NCBI RefSeq assembly: GCF_009857135.1 | Contig: NZ_CP047318.1 | Coordinates: forward strand, 5,642,001-5,706,000 | Source of the DNA: Streptomyces sp. HM190 | GTDB lineage: Bacteria > Actinomycetota > Actinomycetes > Streptomycetales > Streptomycetaceae | Direction: 5' to 3' | DNA: 64,000 nt | Made by a program: the position numbers and the translations under genes | Notes under the pieces: generated by a model | Told to the model about the DNA's origin: nothing | Seen by the model: the letters and a program-made list of their open reading frames with translations, nothing else | Databases searched by the model: none | Shown: in pieces, positions 14,201 through 21,376 of the stretch | Layout: every line of letters starts with the position of its first letter | Numbering within the stretch: the first letter of the stretch is position 1

Positions 14201-16859
14201 CGTCGCACGCGAGTACTGGCTGTCCCGGCTGCCCGACCTGCCCCCGGCCCCCGACCTGCCGATGCTCGCCGAGCCCGAGGGCGAGGTCCGCTTCGAGCGG
14301 TTCGCCCACCTGGTGGACGCCGAGCGCTGGCAACTGCTCAAGGACCGCGCGCAGCGCTCCGGGATCACTGCCTCCGGCGTGCTGACCGCCGCGTTCTGCG
14401 AGGTGGTACGCGCCTGGTCCGCGAGCGACCGGTTCACCATCAACTTCCCGCTGTTCGACCGGCTCCCGGTCCACCCGCAGATCGACCGGCTGCTCGGCGA
14501 CTTCTCCAACACCCTCATGGTCGCCGTGGAGAAGACCGACGGTACCTTCGTGGAGCGGGCGCGCTCCATCCAGGAGCAGCTGTGGCGCGACCTGGAGCAC
14601 CGCCACTTCAACGGCGTCGACGTCCTGCGCCAGATCAGCCGGCTCCAGGGCGCCTCGCTGCGCCCCGTCATGCCGATCGTCGTCACCAGCCTCCTCGGCC
14701 ACCCGCCGCGCCAGCAGGCGTCCGCGCTCGGCCGGGAGACCTACGGCGTCTCGCAGACCCCGCAGGTGCTGCTGGACGTGCAGATCCGTGAGATCGACCG
14801 TGCCCTGCACTTCAAGTGGGACCACCTCGCGGCGTACTTCCCGGCCGGCATGATCAAGGCCATGTTCGGCGCGTACGTCGCCCTCGTCGACCGCCTCATC
14901 GACGACGAGGCCGCCTGGGGCCACGAGCGGTTCACCCTCGTCCCCGAGGCCCAGTCGCGCCGCCGCGCCGAGGTCAACGCCACGGACGCCGAGGTGCCCG
15001 ACGGGCTGCTGCACGAACTGCTCGCCCGGCGCGCCGAGGCCGACCCGGCCGCGCCGGCCGTCATCACCAGCGGCCGCACCCTCTCCTTCGGCGAGCTGTA
15101 CGCGGCCGCCAACCGCATCGGGCACGGGCTGCGCGCGGCGGGGACCCGCCCCGGCGAGCTGATCGCGGTGGTCATGGAGAAGGGCTGGGAACAGTACCCG
15201 GCCGTCTACGGCGCCCTGACCGCCGGCGGCGGCTACCTCCCCGTCGACCCCGGCCTGCCCCCCGAGCGCCTCGCCCACATCCTCGCCGCCGCCGGCGTGC
15301 GCACCGTGCTCACCCAGCCCCGGCTCGCCGCCCGGCCCGGCTGGCCCGAGGGCGTGACCGTGCTCGCCCTCGACCCGGAGCTGTCAGCCTTCCCGGCGGA
15401 CGCCTCGCCGCTGGAGAGCGTCCAGCGGCCCACGGACCCCGCGTACACCATCTTCACCTCCGGCTCGACCGGCACGCCCAAGGGCGTCGTCGTCGACCAC
15501 CGGGCCATCCTCAACATGCTCACCGACGTCAACACCCGCTTCGGCGTCGGACCGGCCGACCGTGCCTTCGCCATCTCCGCGCTGCACTTCGACATCTCCG
15601 TCTACGACGTCTTCGGCGTACTCGCCGCCGGCGGTGCGGCGGTCGTCCCCGACCCCTCCGAACACCCCGACCCCAGGCACTGGGCCGACCTGGTGGAGCG
15701 CACCGGGGCCACCCTGTGGAACTCCGTGCCCGCGCTGATGGAGATGCTGGTCGACCGGGTCGAGCAGCTGTCCGGGCCGGACCGGGACGCACTGCGCTCG
15801 CTGCGCAACGTGATGATGGGAGGCGACTTCATCCCGCTGCCGCTGCCCGGCCGGCTGCGGGCGCTCGCCCCCGAGGTGTCCGTGCTGAGCGTCGGCGGGC
15901 CCACCGAGACGGCCTGCTTCTCGATCCTGTACCCCATCGACCCCGACGCGATCGACCCGCGCTGGGCGAGCATCCCGTACGGGTTCCCGATGGCCAACCA
16001 GCGCTACCACATCCTCGACGACCGGCTCGCTCCCCGGCCCGACTGGGTGCCCGGCCGGATGGTGGTCTCCAGCGAGGTCGGTCTCGCCCACGGCTACCTC
16101 GGCGACGAGGAACAGACCCGCCGCAGCTTCCTGACCCTGCCGTCCGGTGAACGCGCCTACGACACCGGTGACCTCGGCCGGTACCGCCCGGACGGCTCCA
16201 TCGAGATCCTGGGCCGCCAGGACTTCCAGGTGAAGATCAACGGCTACCGGATCGAGCTCGGTGAGGTCGAGGCCGCCCTGGAGCGCCACCCCACGGTCCG
16301 CTCGGCCGTCGTCACCGCGCCCGGCGGGAGCGGCGCCCGGCGGCTCGTCGCGTTCGTGGTGCCCGCCGCCGACGCCGCGGTGGACACCGCCGCCCTGCGC
16401 TCCTTCGCCGGGACGTGGCTGCCGCCGTACATGGTGCCCGGCGACGTACGGGTCCTCGATCGGCTTCCGCTGACCGGGAACGGCAAGACGGACCGCCGCG
16501 CGCTGGCCCGGATCGCCATGGAGGAGGCGCCCGAGAACGCCGTCGCCGACGTGCCGGCGCCCGACGGTCCGCTCGAACGCTACGTGGCGACCGTCTACGC
16601 GCAGGTGCTGGGCCTGGAACGGGTGGAGACCGGAGACGACTTCTTCCACCTCGGCGGCGACTCGCTGACCGGCACCAGGCTGGCCGGCCGGCTCACCGAG
16701 GCCATGGGCACCGAGATCACCCTGCGGGAGGTGTTCGGCGAGACGACCCCGGCCTCCCTGGCGGCCGTCATCGCGGCCAGGCCCGGCCAGGGCGAGAGCG
16801 CGGTGTTGCTCGCCGAGGCACTGCTGGAACTGGACGCCGTCCAGGCCCGGACGGGCTGA
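11244..16859 (+). CDS. Nonribosomal peptide synthetase, A-PCP-Cy-A-PCP
   Basis: The protein has 1871 residues. Residues 1-170 look like the C-terminal remnant of a condensation domain without HHxxxDG. A1 (about 195-690) has TSGSTGTPK and YRTGD, but Gly390 replaces the Asp that normally binds the alpha-amino group; my reading of its pocket code is GLVTRAVVVK. PCP1 has Ser741. A heterocyclisation domain (about 790-1215) shows FPLTEVQQAFWIGR, RHDML, the DLLIMD pair Asp933/Asp938 and a GDFS block. A2 (about 1250-1735) keeps Asp1450, pocket DIYNMGVCFK, compatible with Cys, Ser or Thr. PCP2 has Ser1807. The inferred product is an aryl or other non-alpha-amino acyl unit joined to an oxazoline or thiazoline. 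There is no release domain. The GTG at 11244 was chosen over an upstream TTG because GAGGGAGGG precedes it. Confidence 0.93.
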   Translation: MLPEHKAWRDQVSEALGGHPDGGTGSAVSVPCAVGPDPVAAVTALAAFLYRCTGDPEQVIALRRAGLSELVLAVPVDTEAPVEELAQKVKELVAAGVGAGVDAVPQACVTDEPGAGPSAPVAGLALSTTDGTLTADGFLSGDELRTAATWLARLAEAAAAVPATPVGALPLLDEAERAARLAAASFAGRPGEEHGGEDVPYFHEAVAAAARRDPEALAVADSALRLTYGELDALAGRLAGHLAGAGVTAGDRVALLLPRSARHLLAQLAVLRLGATVVLLDPSQPADRLALLIADSAPAAVVTAGGTAAHHPVEVSLDDDAWQQAEPCTGEASVTDDSICHLVFTSGSTGTPKAVAQRHGALRALVRTLAEQTGIAPGARGTWLSPPGVGLLVVDCFPLLAAGAAVLIPEPDVAGHPEALRDWLLAEKVTHTLVLTAFAERLWALSWPADGALRSMRLAGERLSSWPPGELPYEVLNVYGSSEATVVATGNLTRTARGLTPAERARRLPPIGSPAPGVHAYVLDAGLGPVPYGVPGELYVSGVSLAAGYPDNPAAHAEKYLPNTVPGDPHPLLYRTGDTARQWPDGTLEIVGRADHEVKIRGFRVHPGEVESALAALPEVGLAVVTAREDVPGERRLVAYVEPAPGATPRGSELRARLADRLPQYMVPSAWVVLDELPLSRNGKVDRAALPAPGRERPDVRAEFTAPRDETERALAAAWRDVLGLDEVGVLDDFFELGGDSLAAVRLVTRVSQETGLHFALSDLAVAPHVRAAAARLAELGNAPGPDELPVLAPVGDAHTPFPLTEVQQAFWIGRGSAVDFGNVGCHGYFEWEREQLDPDRFRRAWQRLMERHDMLGAVILPDGTQQVLPGLDGDGITVLDLRGSDPEQAEAEMLRVREEMAHQVLDAHRWPLYDVRLSLMPDGRVRLHMGIDLLIMDAWSWFQVLLPDLIDFYEHPEAEPEPLEVTFRDYVVSSLPALEESERYRVAREYWLSRLPDLPPAPDLPMLAEPEGEVRFERFAHLVDAERWQLLKDRAQRSGITASGVLTAAFCEVVRAWSASDRFTINFPLFDRLPVHPQIDRLLGDFSNTLMVAVEKTDGTFVERARSIQEQLWRDLEHRHFNGVDVLRQISRLQGASLRPVMPIVVTSLLGHPPRQQASALGRETYGVSQTPQVLLDVQIREIDRALHFKWDHLAAYFPAGMIKAMFGAYVALVDRLIDDEAAWGHERFTLVPEAQSRRRAEVNATDAEVPDGLLHELLARRAEADPAAPAVITSGRTLSFGELYAAANRIGHGLRAAGTRPGELIAVVMEKGWEQYPAVYGALTAGGGYLPVDPGLPPERLAHILAAAGVRTVLTQPRLAARPGWPEGVTVLALDPELSAFPADASPLESVQRPTDPAYTIFTSGSTGTPKGVVVDHRAILNMLTDVNTRFGVGPADRAFAISALHFDISVYDVFGVLAAGGAAVVPDPSEHPDPRHWADLVERTGATLWNSVPALMEMLVDRVEQLSGPDRDALRSLRNVMMGGDFIPLPLPGRLRALAPEVSVLSVGGPTETACFSILYPIDPDAIDPRWASIPYGFPMANQRYHILDDRLAPRPDWVPGRMVVSSEVGLAHGYLGDEEQTRRSFLTLPSGERAYDTGDLGRYRPDGSIEILGRQDFQVKINGYRIELGEVEAALERHPTVRSAVVTAPGGSGARRLVAFVVPAADAAVDTAALRSFAGTWLPPYMVPGDVRVLDRLPLTGNGKTDRRALARIAMEEAPENAVADVPAPDGPLERYVATVYAQVLGLERVETGDDFFHLGGDSLTGTRLAGRLTEAMGTEITLREVFGETTPASLAAVIAARPGQGESAVLLAEALLELDAVQARTG

Positions 16860-16880
16860 CCCGCGGCGCACGGCACGCAC

Positions 16881-16927
16881 ACGGCCGGGGCCGGGCGGAC
16901 TCGGAGGAGTCCCCCGGCCCCGGCCGT
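16881..16927. terminator. Bidirectional terminator between NRPS and thioesterase genes
   Basis: ACGGCCGGGGCCGGG (16881-16895) pairs exactly with 16913-16927, and GGACTC/GAGTCC extends the stem inside. It lies 21 bases after the NRPS stop and 24 bases beyond the stop of the convergent thioesterase gene, so it can serve both strands. Confidence 0.75.
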
Positions 16928-16950
16928 TCGGGGGCGTTGTCCCGCCGCGC

Positions 16951-17733
16951 TCAGACGAGTGCCTCGCCGAACCGCGCGAGATCGCCGGCGACTTCCGCCG
17001 CCAGCTCCGCGGGACGCTCGGTGAGGTAGAAGTGCCCGCCGTCGAACATGCGGTGCCGGAACCCTCCCGTGGTCAGTTCCGCCCAGGCCGCGAGGCCGGC
17101 CACCGAGGTCTCCCGGTCCGCGCGCCCGCCGTACGCGGCGACCGGCATCTCCAACGGCGGCTCCGGGCGGTGGCGATAGGTCTCCACCACGGCGAAATCG
17201 GCGCGCAGGGTGGGCAGGAACAGCTTCAGCAGCTCGGGCTGATCCAGCAGTTCGCGGGGGGTGCCCCCGTAGTGCGGCAGCCGCGCGGCGAAAGCGTCGT
17301 CGTCGAGCCCGTGCATCACCACACGGCCGGTCCGGGGCCGGTGCGGGGCATCGAGCCCGGACACCAGCAGGCTGTCGGGCATCCGGGCGCCGCGCGCCCG
17401 CAGCAGCCGGGCCAGCTCGAAGGCGACCAGCGCACCCATGCTGTGCCCGAAGAACGCCAGCCGCTGTCCGGGCGCCGGGTCCAGATGCGGGGCCAGGTCC
17501 TCGACGAGGTCGAGCAGCAGCGGTTCCAGCGAGACGTGCGGCCGCTCGTTCCAGCGCCGTTCGCGGCCCGGCAACCGCACGACGCGCAGCTCCGCGCAGG
17601 GGGCCAGCAGTTCGGCGAGGTGCCGGTAGCCGGCGGTGCCCGCGCCCGCGTTGGGGAAGCACAGCAGCCGCACGGGCGCCCCGGGCTGCGGGCGGGGCAC
17701 GAGCGTCGAGACATCCGGTACGAGGGGCGACAT
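16951..17733 (-). CDS. Type II thioesterase
   Basis: The 260-residue alpha/beta hydrolase has the thioesterase II hallmarks LCFPNAGAG at residues 24-32, RLPGRE, nucleophile GHSMGA with Ser98, an ADRET aspartate region and the GGHFYL histidine. Such stand-alone enzymes clear misprimed or stalled acyl groups from carrier proteins and occasionally release product. It converges on the NRPS gene and is divergent from the DAHP synthase gene. The ATG start is the first in a conserved N-terminus (MSPLVPDVST). A looser copy of the cluster promoter element lies 40-68 bases upstream. Confidence 0.92.
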   Translation of the reverse strand: MSPLVPDVSTLVPRPQPGAPVRLLCFPNAGAGTAGYRHLAELLAPCAELRVVRLPGRERRWNERPHVSLEPLLLDLVEDLAPHLDPAPGQRLAFFGHSMGALVAFELARLLRARGARMPDSLLVSGLDAPHRPRTGRVVMHGLDDDAFAARLPHYGGTPRELLDQPELLKLFLPTLRADFAVVETYRHRPEPPLEMPVAAYGGRADRETSVAGLAAWAELTTGGFRHRMFDGGHFYLTERPAELAAEVAGDLARFGEALV

Positions 17734-17772
17734 CGGGACTCCAATGCGTCGGACGGTTGGGGACCCGATCCG

Positions 17773-17801
17773 TACCCCGGCGCGGTTGGCTCCCGGTTAC
17801 C
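17773..17801 (-). promoter_or_regulatory. Possible degenerate copy of the pathway element
   Basis: On the minus strand this reads GGTAACCGG, 16 bases, GGTA, directed at the thioesterase gene. GTAACC and the spacing match the exact copies, but the flanks and the second block differ, so this is a weaker call. Confidence 0.35.
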
Positions 17802-17831
17802 CGCGCGAACCGGTCCCGTCCCCCTCCCGTA

Positions 17832-17860
17832 CGTAACCACCGTTTATCCGCCCGGCCCTA
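17832..17860 (+). promoter_or_regulatory. Shared pathway element, copy 2
   Basis: CGTAACCAC, 16 bases, CCTA on the plus strand, ending 99 bases before the GTG of the DAHP synthase gene. It is identical in both blocks and spacing to the copies at 10974-11002 and 23576-23604. Confidence 0.6.
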
Positions 17861-17959
17861 CGGTGCGGCGCATGACCGAGGGGTCCCTCCTCGCCTCTTC
17901 GCGCACGGCGGTGAGCCACCGCGCCACACCTTTCCGATCACGTAGGGAGACCGGTAGAC

Positions 17960-19048
17960 GTGCTCATCATCTCTTTGGACGCCATGAACGCCGATCAACG
18001 GAGCAGGGCGGCCGCCCGGCTGGTGGACGCCGGACCGCAGGTGCGGGCGCACACGCCCCGGCTGTTCTCGACCAACGGTGACCGCGCCATGGTGGTCGCC
18101 GCGCTCGGCGACCTGGCCGAGTCCGCCCGGCTCACCGACATCCCGGCGGCCTATCCGCACTCGGCCCGGTTCCCCGGGCAGGAGACCACGCGGGTGCGAT
18201 TCGGCCGGGCCGGTGCGACGGCGTCGGTCGGCGGTACGGGCTTCACGGTGATCGCCGGGCCCTGCTCGGTGGAGCACCGCGAGCAGATGCTCCAGGCCGC
18301 CGGCGCCGTGCGGGAGGCGGGCGCCCACGCACTGCGCGGCGGTGCGTACAAGCCGCGCACCAACCCGTACTCCTTCCAGGGCCTCGGCCCGGCCGGTCTG
18401 GAACTGCTGGCCGAGGCCCGCGAGACCACCGGCCTGCCGGTCGTCAGCGAGATCGTCGACGTCCGGGACGTCGAACTGATGGCTGCCCACGTCGACGTCT
18501 TCCAGGTCGGCGCACGCAACATGCAGAACTACACCCTGCTGCGCGAACTGGGGCGCGCCGGACACCCGGTGCTGCTCAAACGGGGCCTGGCGGCGACCGT
18601 CGAGGAGACCCTCATGGCCGCCGAGTACCTCCTCGACGAGGGAAACGAGGACGTCGTGCTGTGCGAGCGCGGCATCCGCACCTTCGAGTCCTCCTACCGC
18701 TTCACCCTCGACCTGGCGGCGCTCACGGTGTTCAAGGAGCGCACCCACCTGCCGGTCATCGTGGACCCCAGTCATGCGGCGGGTCTCACCGACCGGGTGA
18801 TCCCGCTGGCGCTCGCCGCGGCCGCGGCCGGCGCCGACGGGCTGATCGTGGAGAGCCACCCCGACCCGGCGGAGGCTCTGTGCGACGCGGGCCAGGCGCT
18901 GCCGACCAGCCGGTTGTGCGAACTGATGGGCCGACTGGAGTTCGCGGTCGCCGCGGCGGGAAGGTCCCTGGCCCAGCCCCCGGCCGGTGACGTCGCGGAC
19001 GACGTGGCCGACCGGACCCCGGTACTCGCGGGCGGCGCCGCGCGCTGA
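17960..19048 (+). CDS. 3-deoxy-7-phosphoheptulonate (DAHP) synthase, AroF/KDO8P-synthase-like type
   Basis: The 362-residue protein has the phosphoenolpyruvate-site motif AGPCSVE, the RGGAYKPRTNPYSFQG loop, QVGARNMQN, and a late VDPSHAAG. Together these mark the type I-beta DAHP synthases that condense erythrose 4-phosphate with PEP. An approximately 85-residue N-terminal ferredoxin-like segment precedes the barrel, as in many of this type. A copy inside a biosynthetic cluster usually boosts chorismate supply and escapes primary feedback control. That fits the neighbouring TrpE/TrpG pair and the BacA-like gene. It has its own promoter element and is monocistronic, ending at a large hairpin. 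The GTG start follows TAGGGAGA. Confidence 0.92.
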   Translation: MLIISLDAMNADQRSRAAARLVDAGPQVRAHTPRLFSTNGDRAMVVAALGDLAESARLTDIPAAYPHSARFPGQETTRVRFGRAGATASVGGTGFTVIAGPCSVEHREQMLQAAGAVREAGAHALRGGAYKPRTNPYSFQGLGPAGLELLAEARETTGLPVVSEIVDVRDVELMAAHVDVFQVGARNMQNYTLLRELGRAGHPVLLKRGLAATVEETLMAAEYLLDEGNEDVVLCERGIRTFESSYRFTLDLAALTVFKERTHLPVIVDPSHAAGLTDRVIPLALAAAAAGADGLIVESHPDPAEALCDAGQALPTSRLCELMGRLEFAVAAAGRSLAQPPAGDVADDVADRTPVLAGGAAR

Positions 19049-19069
19049 CGGGCGGTGACGCCGGCACGC

Positions 19070-19126
19070 CGGACGGGCCCGGACGCGGAGAAGAACCACA
19101 CCTTCTCCCGCGTCCGGGCCCGTCCG
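19070..19126. terminator. Bidirectional terminator between DAHP synthase and TrpG-like genes
   Basis: The arm at 19070-19093 pairs with 19101-19126 over about 24 bases with one bulged base, around a short A/C-rich loop. It lies between two convergent stops (19048 and 19149). Confidence 0.75.
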
Positions 19127-19148
19127 CTGTGCCGAGGTGACAGGACGG

Positions 19149-19739
19149 TCAGACGACGGCCCGTCGCACCCGTCCGTGCTGCCGCACGAAGTTGCCGAAC
19201 AGGGTCATGCCCTGCTCGGTGCAGACGCTCTCCGGATGGAACTGCACCGACTCCAAGGGCAGTTCACGGTGTCTGAGGCCCATGACCAGGCCGTCGTCCA
19301 GCGAGCGCGCGGTGACCTCCAGACAGGCCGGAACCGATTCCTCCTCGACGACGAGCGAGTGATAGCGGGTCACCCGTACCAACTGCGGCACGCCCTCGAA
19401 CATGCCGGTGCCGTCGTGCTCCAGCGCGCTGGTCTTGCCGTGCATGGGGCGTGCGCGGCGCACCTCGGCACCGTAGGCCAGGCCCAGGGCCTGGTGGCCC
19501 AGGCAGACGCCGAGGACCGGGATGCGGCCCGCGAAGCGCCGGATCAGCTCCACGTGCCCGGAGACCGCCGGATGGCCGGGGCCGGGGCCGAGCACCAGCA
19601 GGTCCGGATCCATGGCCTCGACCGCCGCGTGGTCCAGGTCCCCGGAGCGCACCACGACCGGACCTGCGTCCAGTTCGAGCAGGTACTGCCTGATGATGTG
19701 GACGAAGCTGTCGTAGGCGTCGACGACGAGGCTCTTCAC
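19149..19739 (-). CDS. Glutamine amidotransferase subunit (TrpG/PabA-like)
   Basis: The 196-residue class I amidotransferase opens with VVDAYDSF (DNYDSF in most relatives). It has the nucleophile GVCLGHQ with Cys79 and the His168/Glu170 pair in QFHPES, so the triad is complete. It releases ammonia from glutamine for the TrpE-like partner encoded immediately upstream. The GTG start sits inside the partner's stop (GTGA overlap), giving coupled synthesis of the two subunits in equal amounts. Anthranilate synthase component II is the most likely role; service to an aminodeoxychorismate-type enzyme is the alternative. Confidence 0.9.
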   Translation of the reverse strand: MKSLVVDAYDSFVHIIRQYLLELDAGPVVVRSGDLDHAAVEAMDPDLLVLGPGPGHPAVSGHVELIRRFAGRIPVLGVCLGHQALGLAYGAEVRRARPMHGKTSALEHDGTGMFEGVPQLVRVTRYHSLVVEEESVPACLEVTARSLDDGLVMGLRHRELPLESVQFHPESVCTEQGMTLFGNFVRQHGRVRRAVV

Positions 19740-21244
19740 GACAGGAGTTCCTTTCCGGTGACGGCCCAGTAGGCGGCGCTCATCTTGGCGAGGGTCTCGT
19801 TCCACTCCCGGCCGGGCACCGAGTCGGCGACGATGCCCGCCGAGGCGCGGGTGCGGTAGCGGCCGCCGGAGTGCAGGAGGGTGCGGATGCACAGGGCGAG
19901 GTTGACGGAGCCGTCGAAGTCCAGGAGACCGACCGAACCCGCGTACCAGCCGCGGCGGCTGGACTCGATCGACTCGATGATCTCCATGGCGCGCAGCTTG
20001 GGCGCGCCGGTCATGGTGCCGGAGGGGAACAGGGCGCGTACGACGTCGTAGCCGTCCGCCTCGCCGACCCGCCCCGTCACCGTCGAGACCAGGTGCAGGA
20101 CGTGGGAGTAGCGCTCGACGCTGAACATCCCGCTCTCGGCGAGTGTGCCGCGGTCGCAGACCTGTCCGATGTCGTTGCGGCACAGGTCGACCAGCATGAT
20201 GTGCTCGGCGATCTCCTTGGGGTCGGCGAGCAGCCCCGCGGCGGCCGTGTCCGTGTCGGGGCCGCTGTCCGGCCGGTGCGGCAGGGTGCCCGCGATGGGC
20301 CGCATCACCAGCTCGCCGTTCTCCACCCGCGCGAACAGCTCCGGGCTCGCGCCGATCATCAACCGGCCGGCGACCGGGGCGAGATAGCTGTACGGCGACG
20401 GGTTGGACGCCCGCAGCCGACGGTAGACGTCCAGCGGTTCGGCGGTGCTGGTCACGGTCAGCTCGTGGCCGATCTGGATCTGGTAGATGTCGCCGGCCGC
20501 GATGTGCCCGAGGCAGGTGTCCACGCGCCGGAGGAAGTCCTCGCGCGTGGTGTCGTCCCGGCACGTGAAGTCCGGCACCTCCGGCAGCGGCGCCTCCGCG
20601 TCGGCCTCGGGCGGCGGCAGTGTCTCCAGCAGGGCCCGGATCTCCTCCGGGGAGGGGCTGGACCAGGCGTCCGACCGGTGCAGGAACAGTTCGCTGACTC
20701 CGGTGGTCAGGTCGGTCCGGATCCGCCCCTGGTGCAGCACCAGGCAGATGTCGGGCACGTCCGCGTCGTCGGGGTCGACCGCGATCAGCCGGGGCAGCTT
20801 CTCGATGTAGTGGATCGTGTCGTAGCCGAAGAAGGACAGGAAGCCGAACTGCTGCGGCGCGTCACCGCCGGGCGTGACGAAGCGGTCCTGCACGGCGCGC
20901 AGCATGTCCCACAGCAGATCGGGACGTGCCAGCACCCGTGCGGTTCCCTCCTCCCGCAGGAAGGCGTCCGCCGCGGCACGGGCGGCCGCGGACACGGCGG
21001 GCTCGCCGTCGAGGCTCACGATGCCGCGCCGCACGGTGACGGTCAGCAGGGGCCGGAATCCGAGCATCGCGTAACGGCAGTCGACGGCCGGGCCGCCGCG
21101 TGATTCGAGGAGGAACGCGCTCTCGGGACCGAACTCCTCGGTCAGCCGCTGCCAGGCGGCCACCAGATCGACGGCGGGGGCGGGGGACCGGTCGGTGGAC
21201 ACGGCGATCCGGGGCGGCGCGGTGGCCGGCGCGGATGCGGGCAT
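19736..21244 (-). CDS. Anthranilate synthase component I-like chorismate enzyme (TrpE family)
   Basis: This 502-residue chorismate-utilising enzyme has PIAGT at residues 316-320. PabB proteins carry a lysine there (PIKGT), so the sequence favours anthranilate synthase or a 2-amino-2-deoxyisochorismate synthase. EHIMLVDLCRNDIGQV, HLVSTVTG and FPSGTMTGAPKLRAME complete the active-site set. The TrpE/G pair forms one short transcript between two hairpins (19070-19126 and 21307-21360). No isochorismatase (PhzD-like) or lyase partner is nearby, which supports anthranilate as the released product. The N-terminal tryptophan-binding LLES motif is present (LLESRGG), so feedback by tryptophan may be retained. 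The start is an ATG. Confidence 0.88.
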   Translation of the reverse strand: MPASAPATAPPRIAVSTDRSPAPAVDLVAAWQRLTEEFGPESAFLLESRGGPAVDCRYAMLGFRPLLTVTVRRGIVSLDGEPAVSAAARAAADAFLREEGTARVLARPDLLWDMLRAVQDRFVTPGGDAPQQFGFLSFFGYDTIHYIEKLPRLIAVDPDDADVPDICLVLHQGRIRTDLTTGVSELFLHRSDAWSSPSPEEIRALLETLPPPEADAEAPLPEVPDFTCRDDTTREDFLRRVDTCLGHIAAGDIYQIQIGHELTVTSTAEPLDVYRRLRASNPSPYSYLAPVAGRLMIGASPELFARVENGELVMRPIAGTLPHRPDSGPDTDTAAAGLLADPKEIAEHIMLVDLCRNDIGQVCDRGTLAESGMFSVERYSHVLHLVSTVTGRVGEADGYDVVRALFPSGTMTGAPKLRAMEIIESIESSRRGWYAGSVGLLDFDGSVNLALCIRTLLHSGGRYRTRASAGIVADSVPGREWNETLAKMSAAYWAVTGKELLS

Positions 21245-21306
21245 GGGTCACCACCTTCGTGGTTCGGGCACGGCTGGGCGGCCGCGCGTGCTGGGGAGGA
21301 ACGGGC

Positions 21307-21360
21307 ACGGGGCCGGGGCGGGAAGCAGCTGTGGCAGGCTGCTTTCCGCCCCGGCCCCGT
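21307..21360 (-). terminator. Terminator after the second ligase gene
   Basis: A 23-base stem (21307-21329 with 21338-21360) has a single mismatch and an 8-base loop. It lies 16 bases past the stop of the ligase ending at 21377 and 62 bases before the TrpE-like start, so it separates the two minus-strand transcripts. Confidence 0.75.
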
Positions 21361-21376
21361 CGCCGGCGTCGGGTGA

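Noticed and set aside
12873..15278. An 801-residue open frame antisense to the NRPS gene
   Set aside because: Antisense shadow of a gene with clear catalytic motifs on the plus strand; no independent family pattern.
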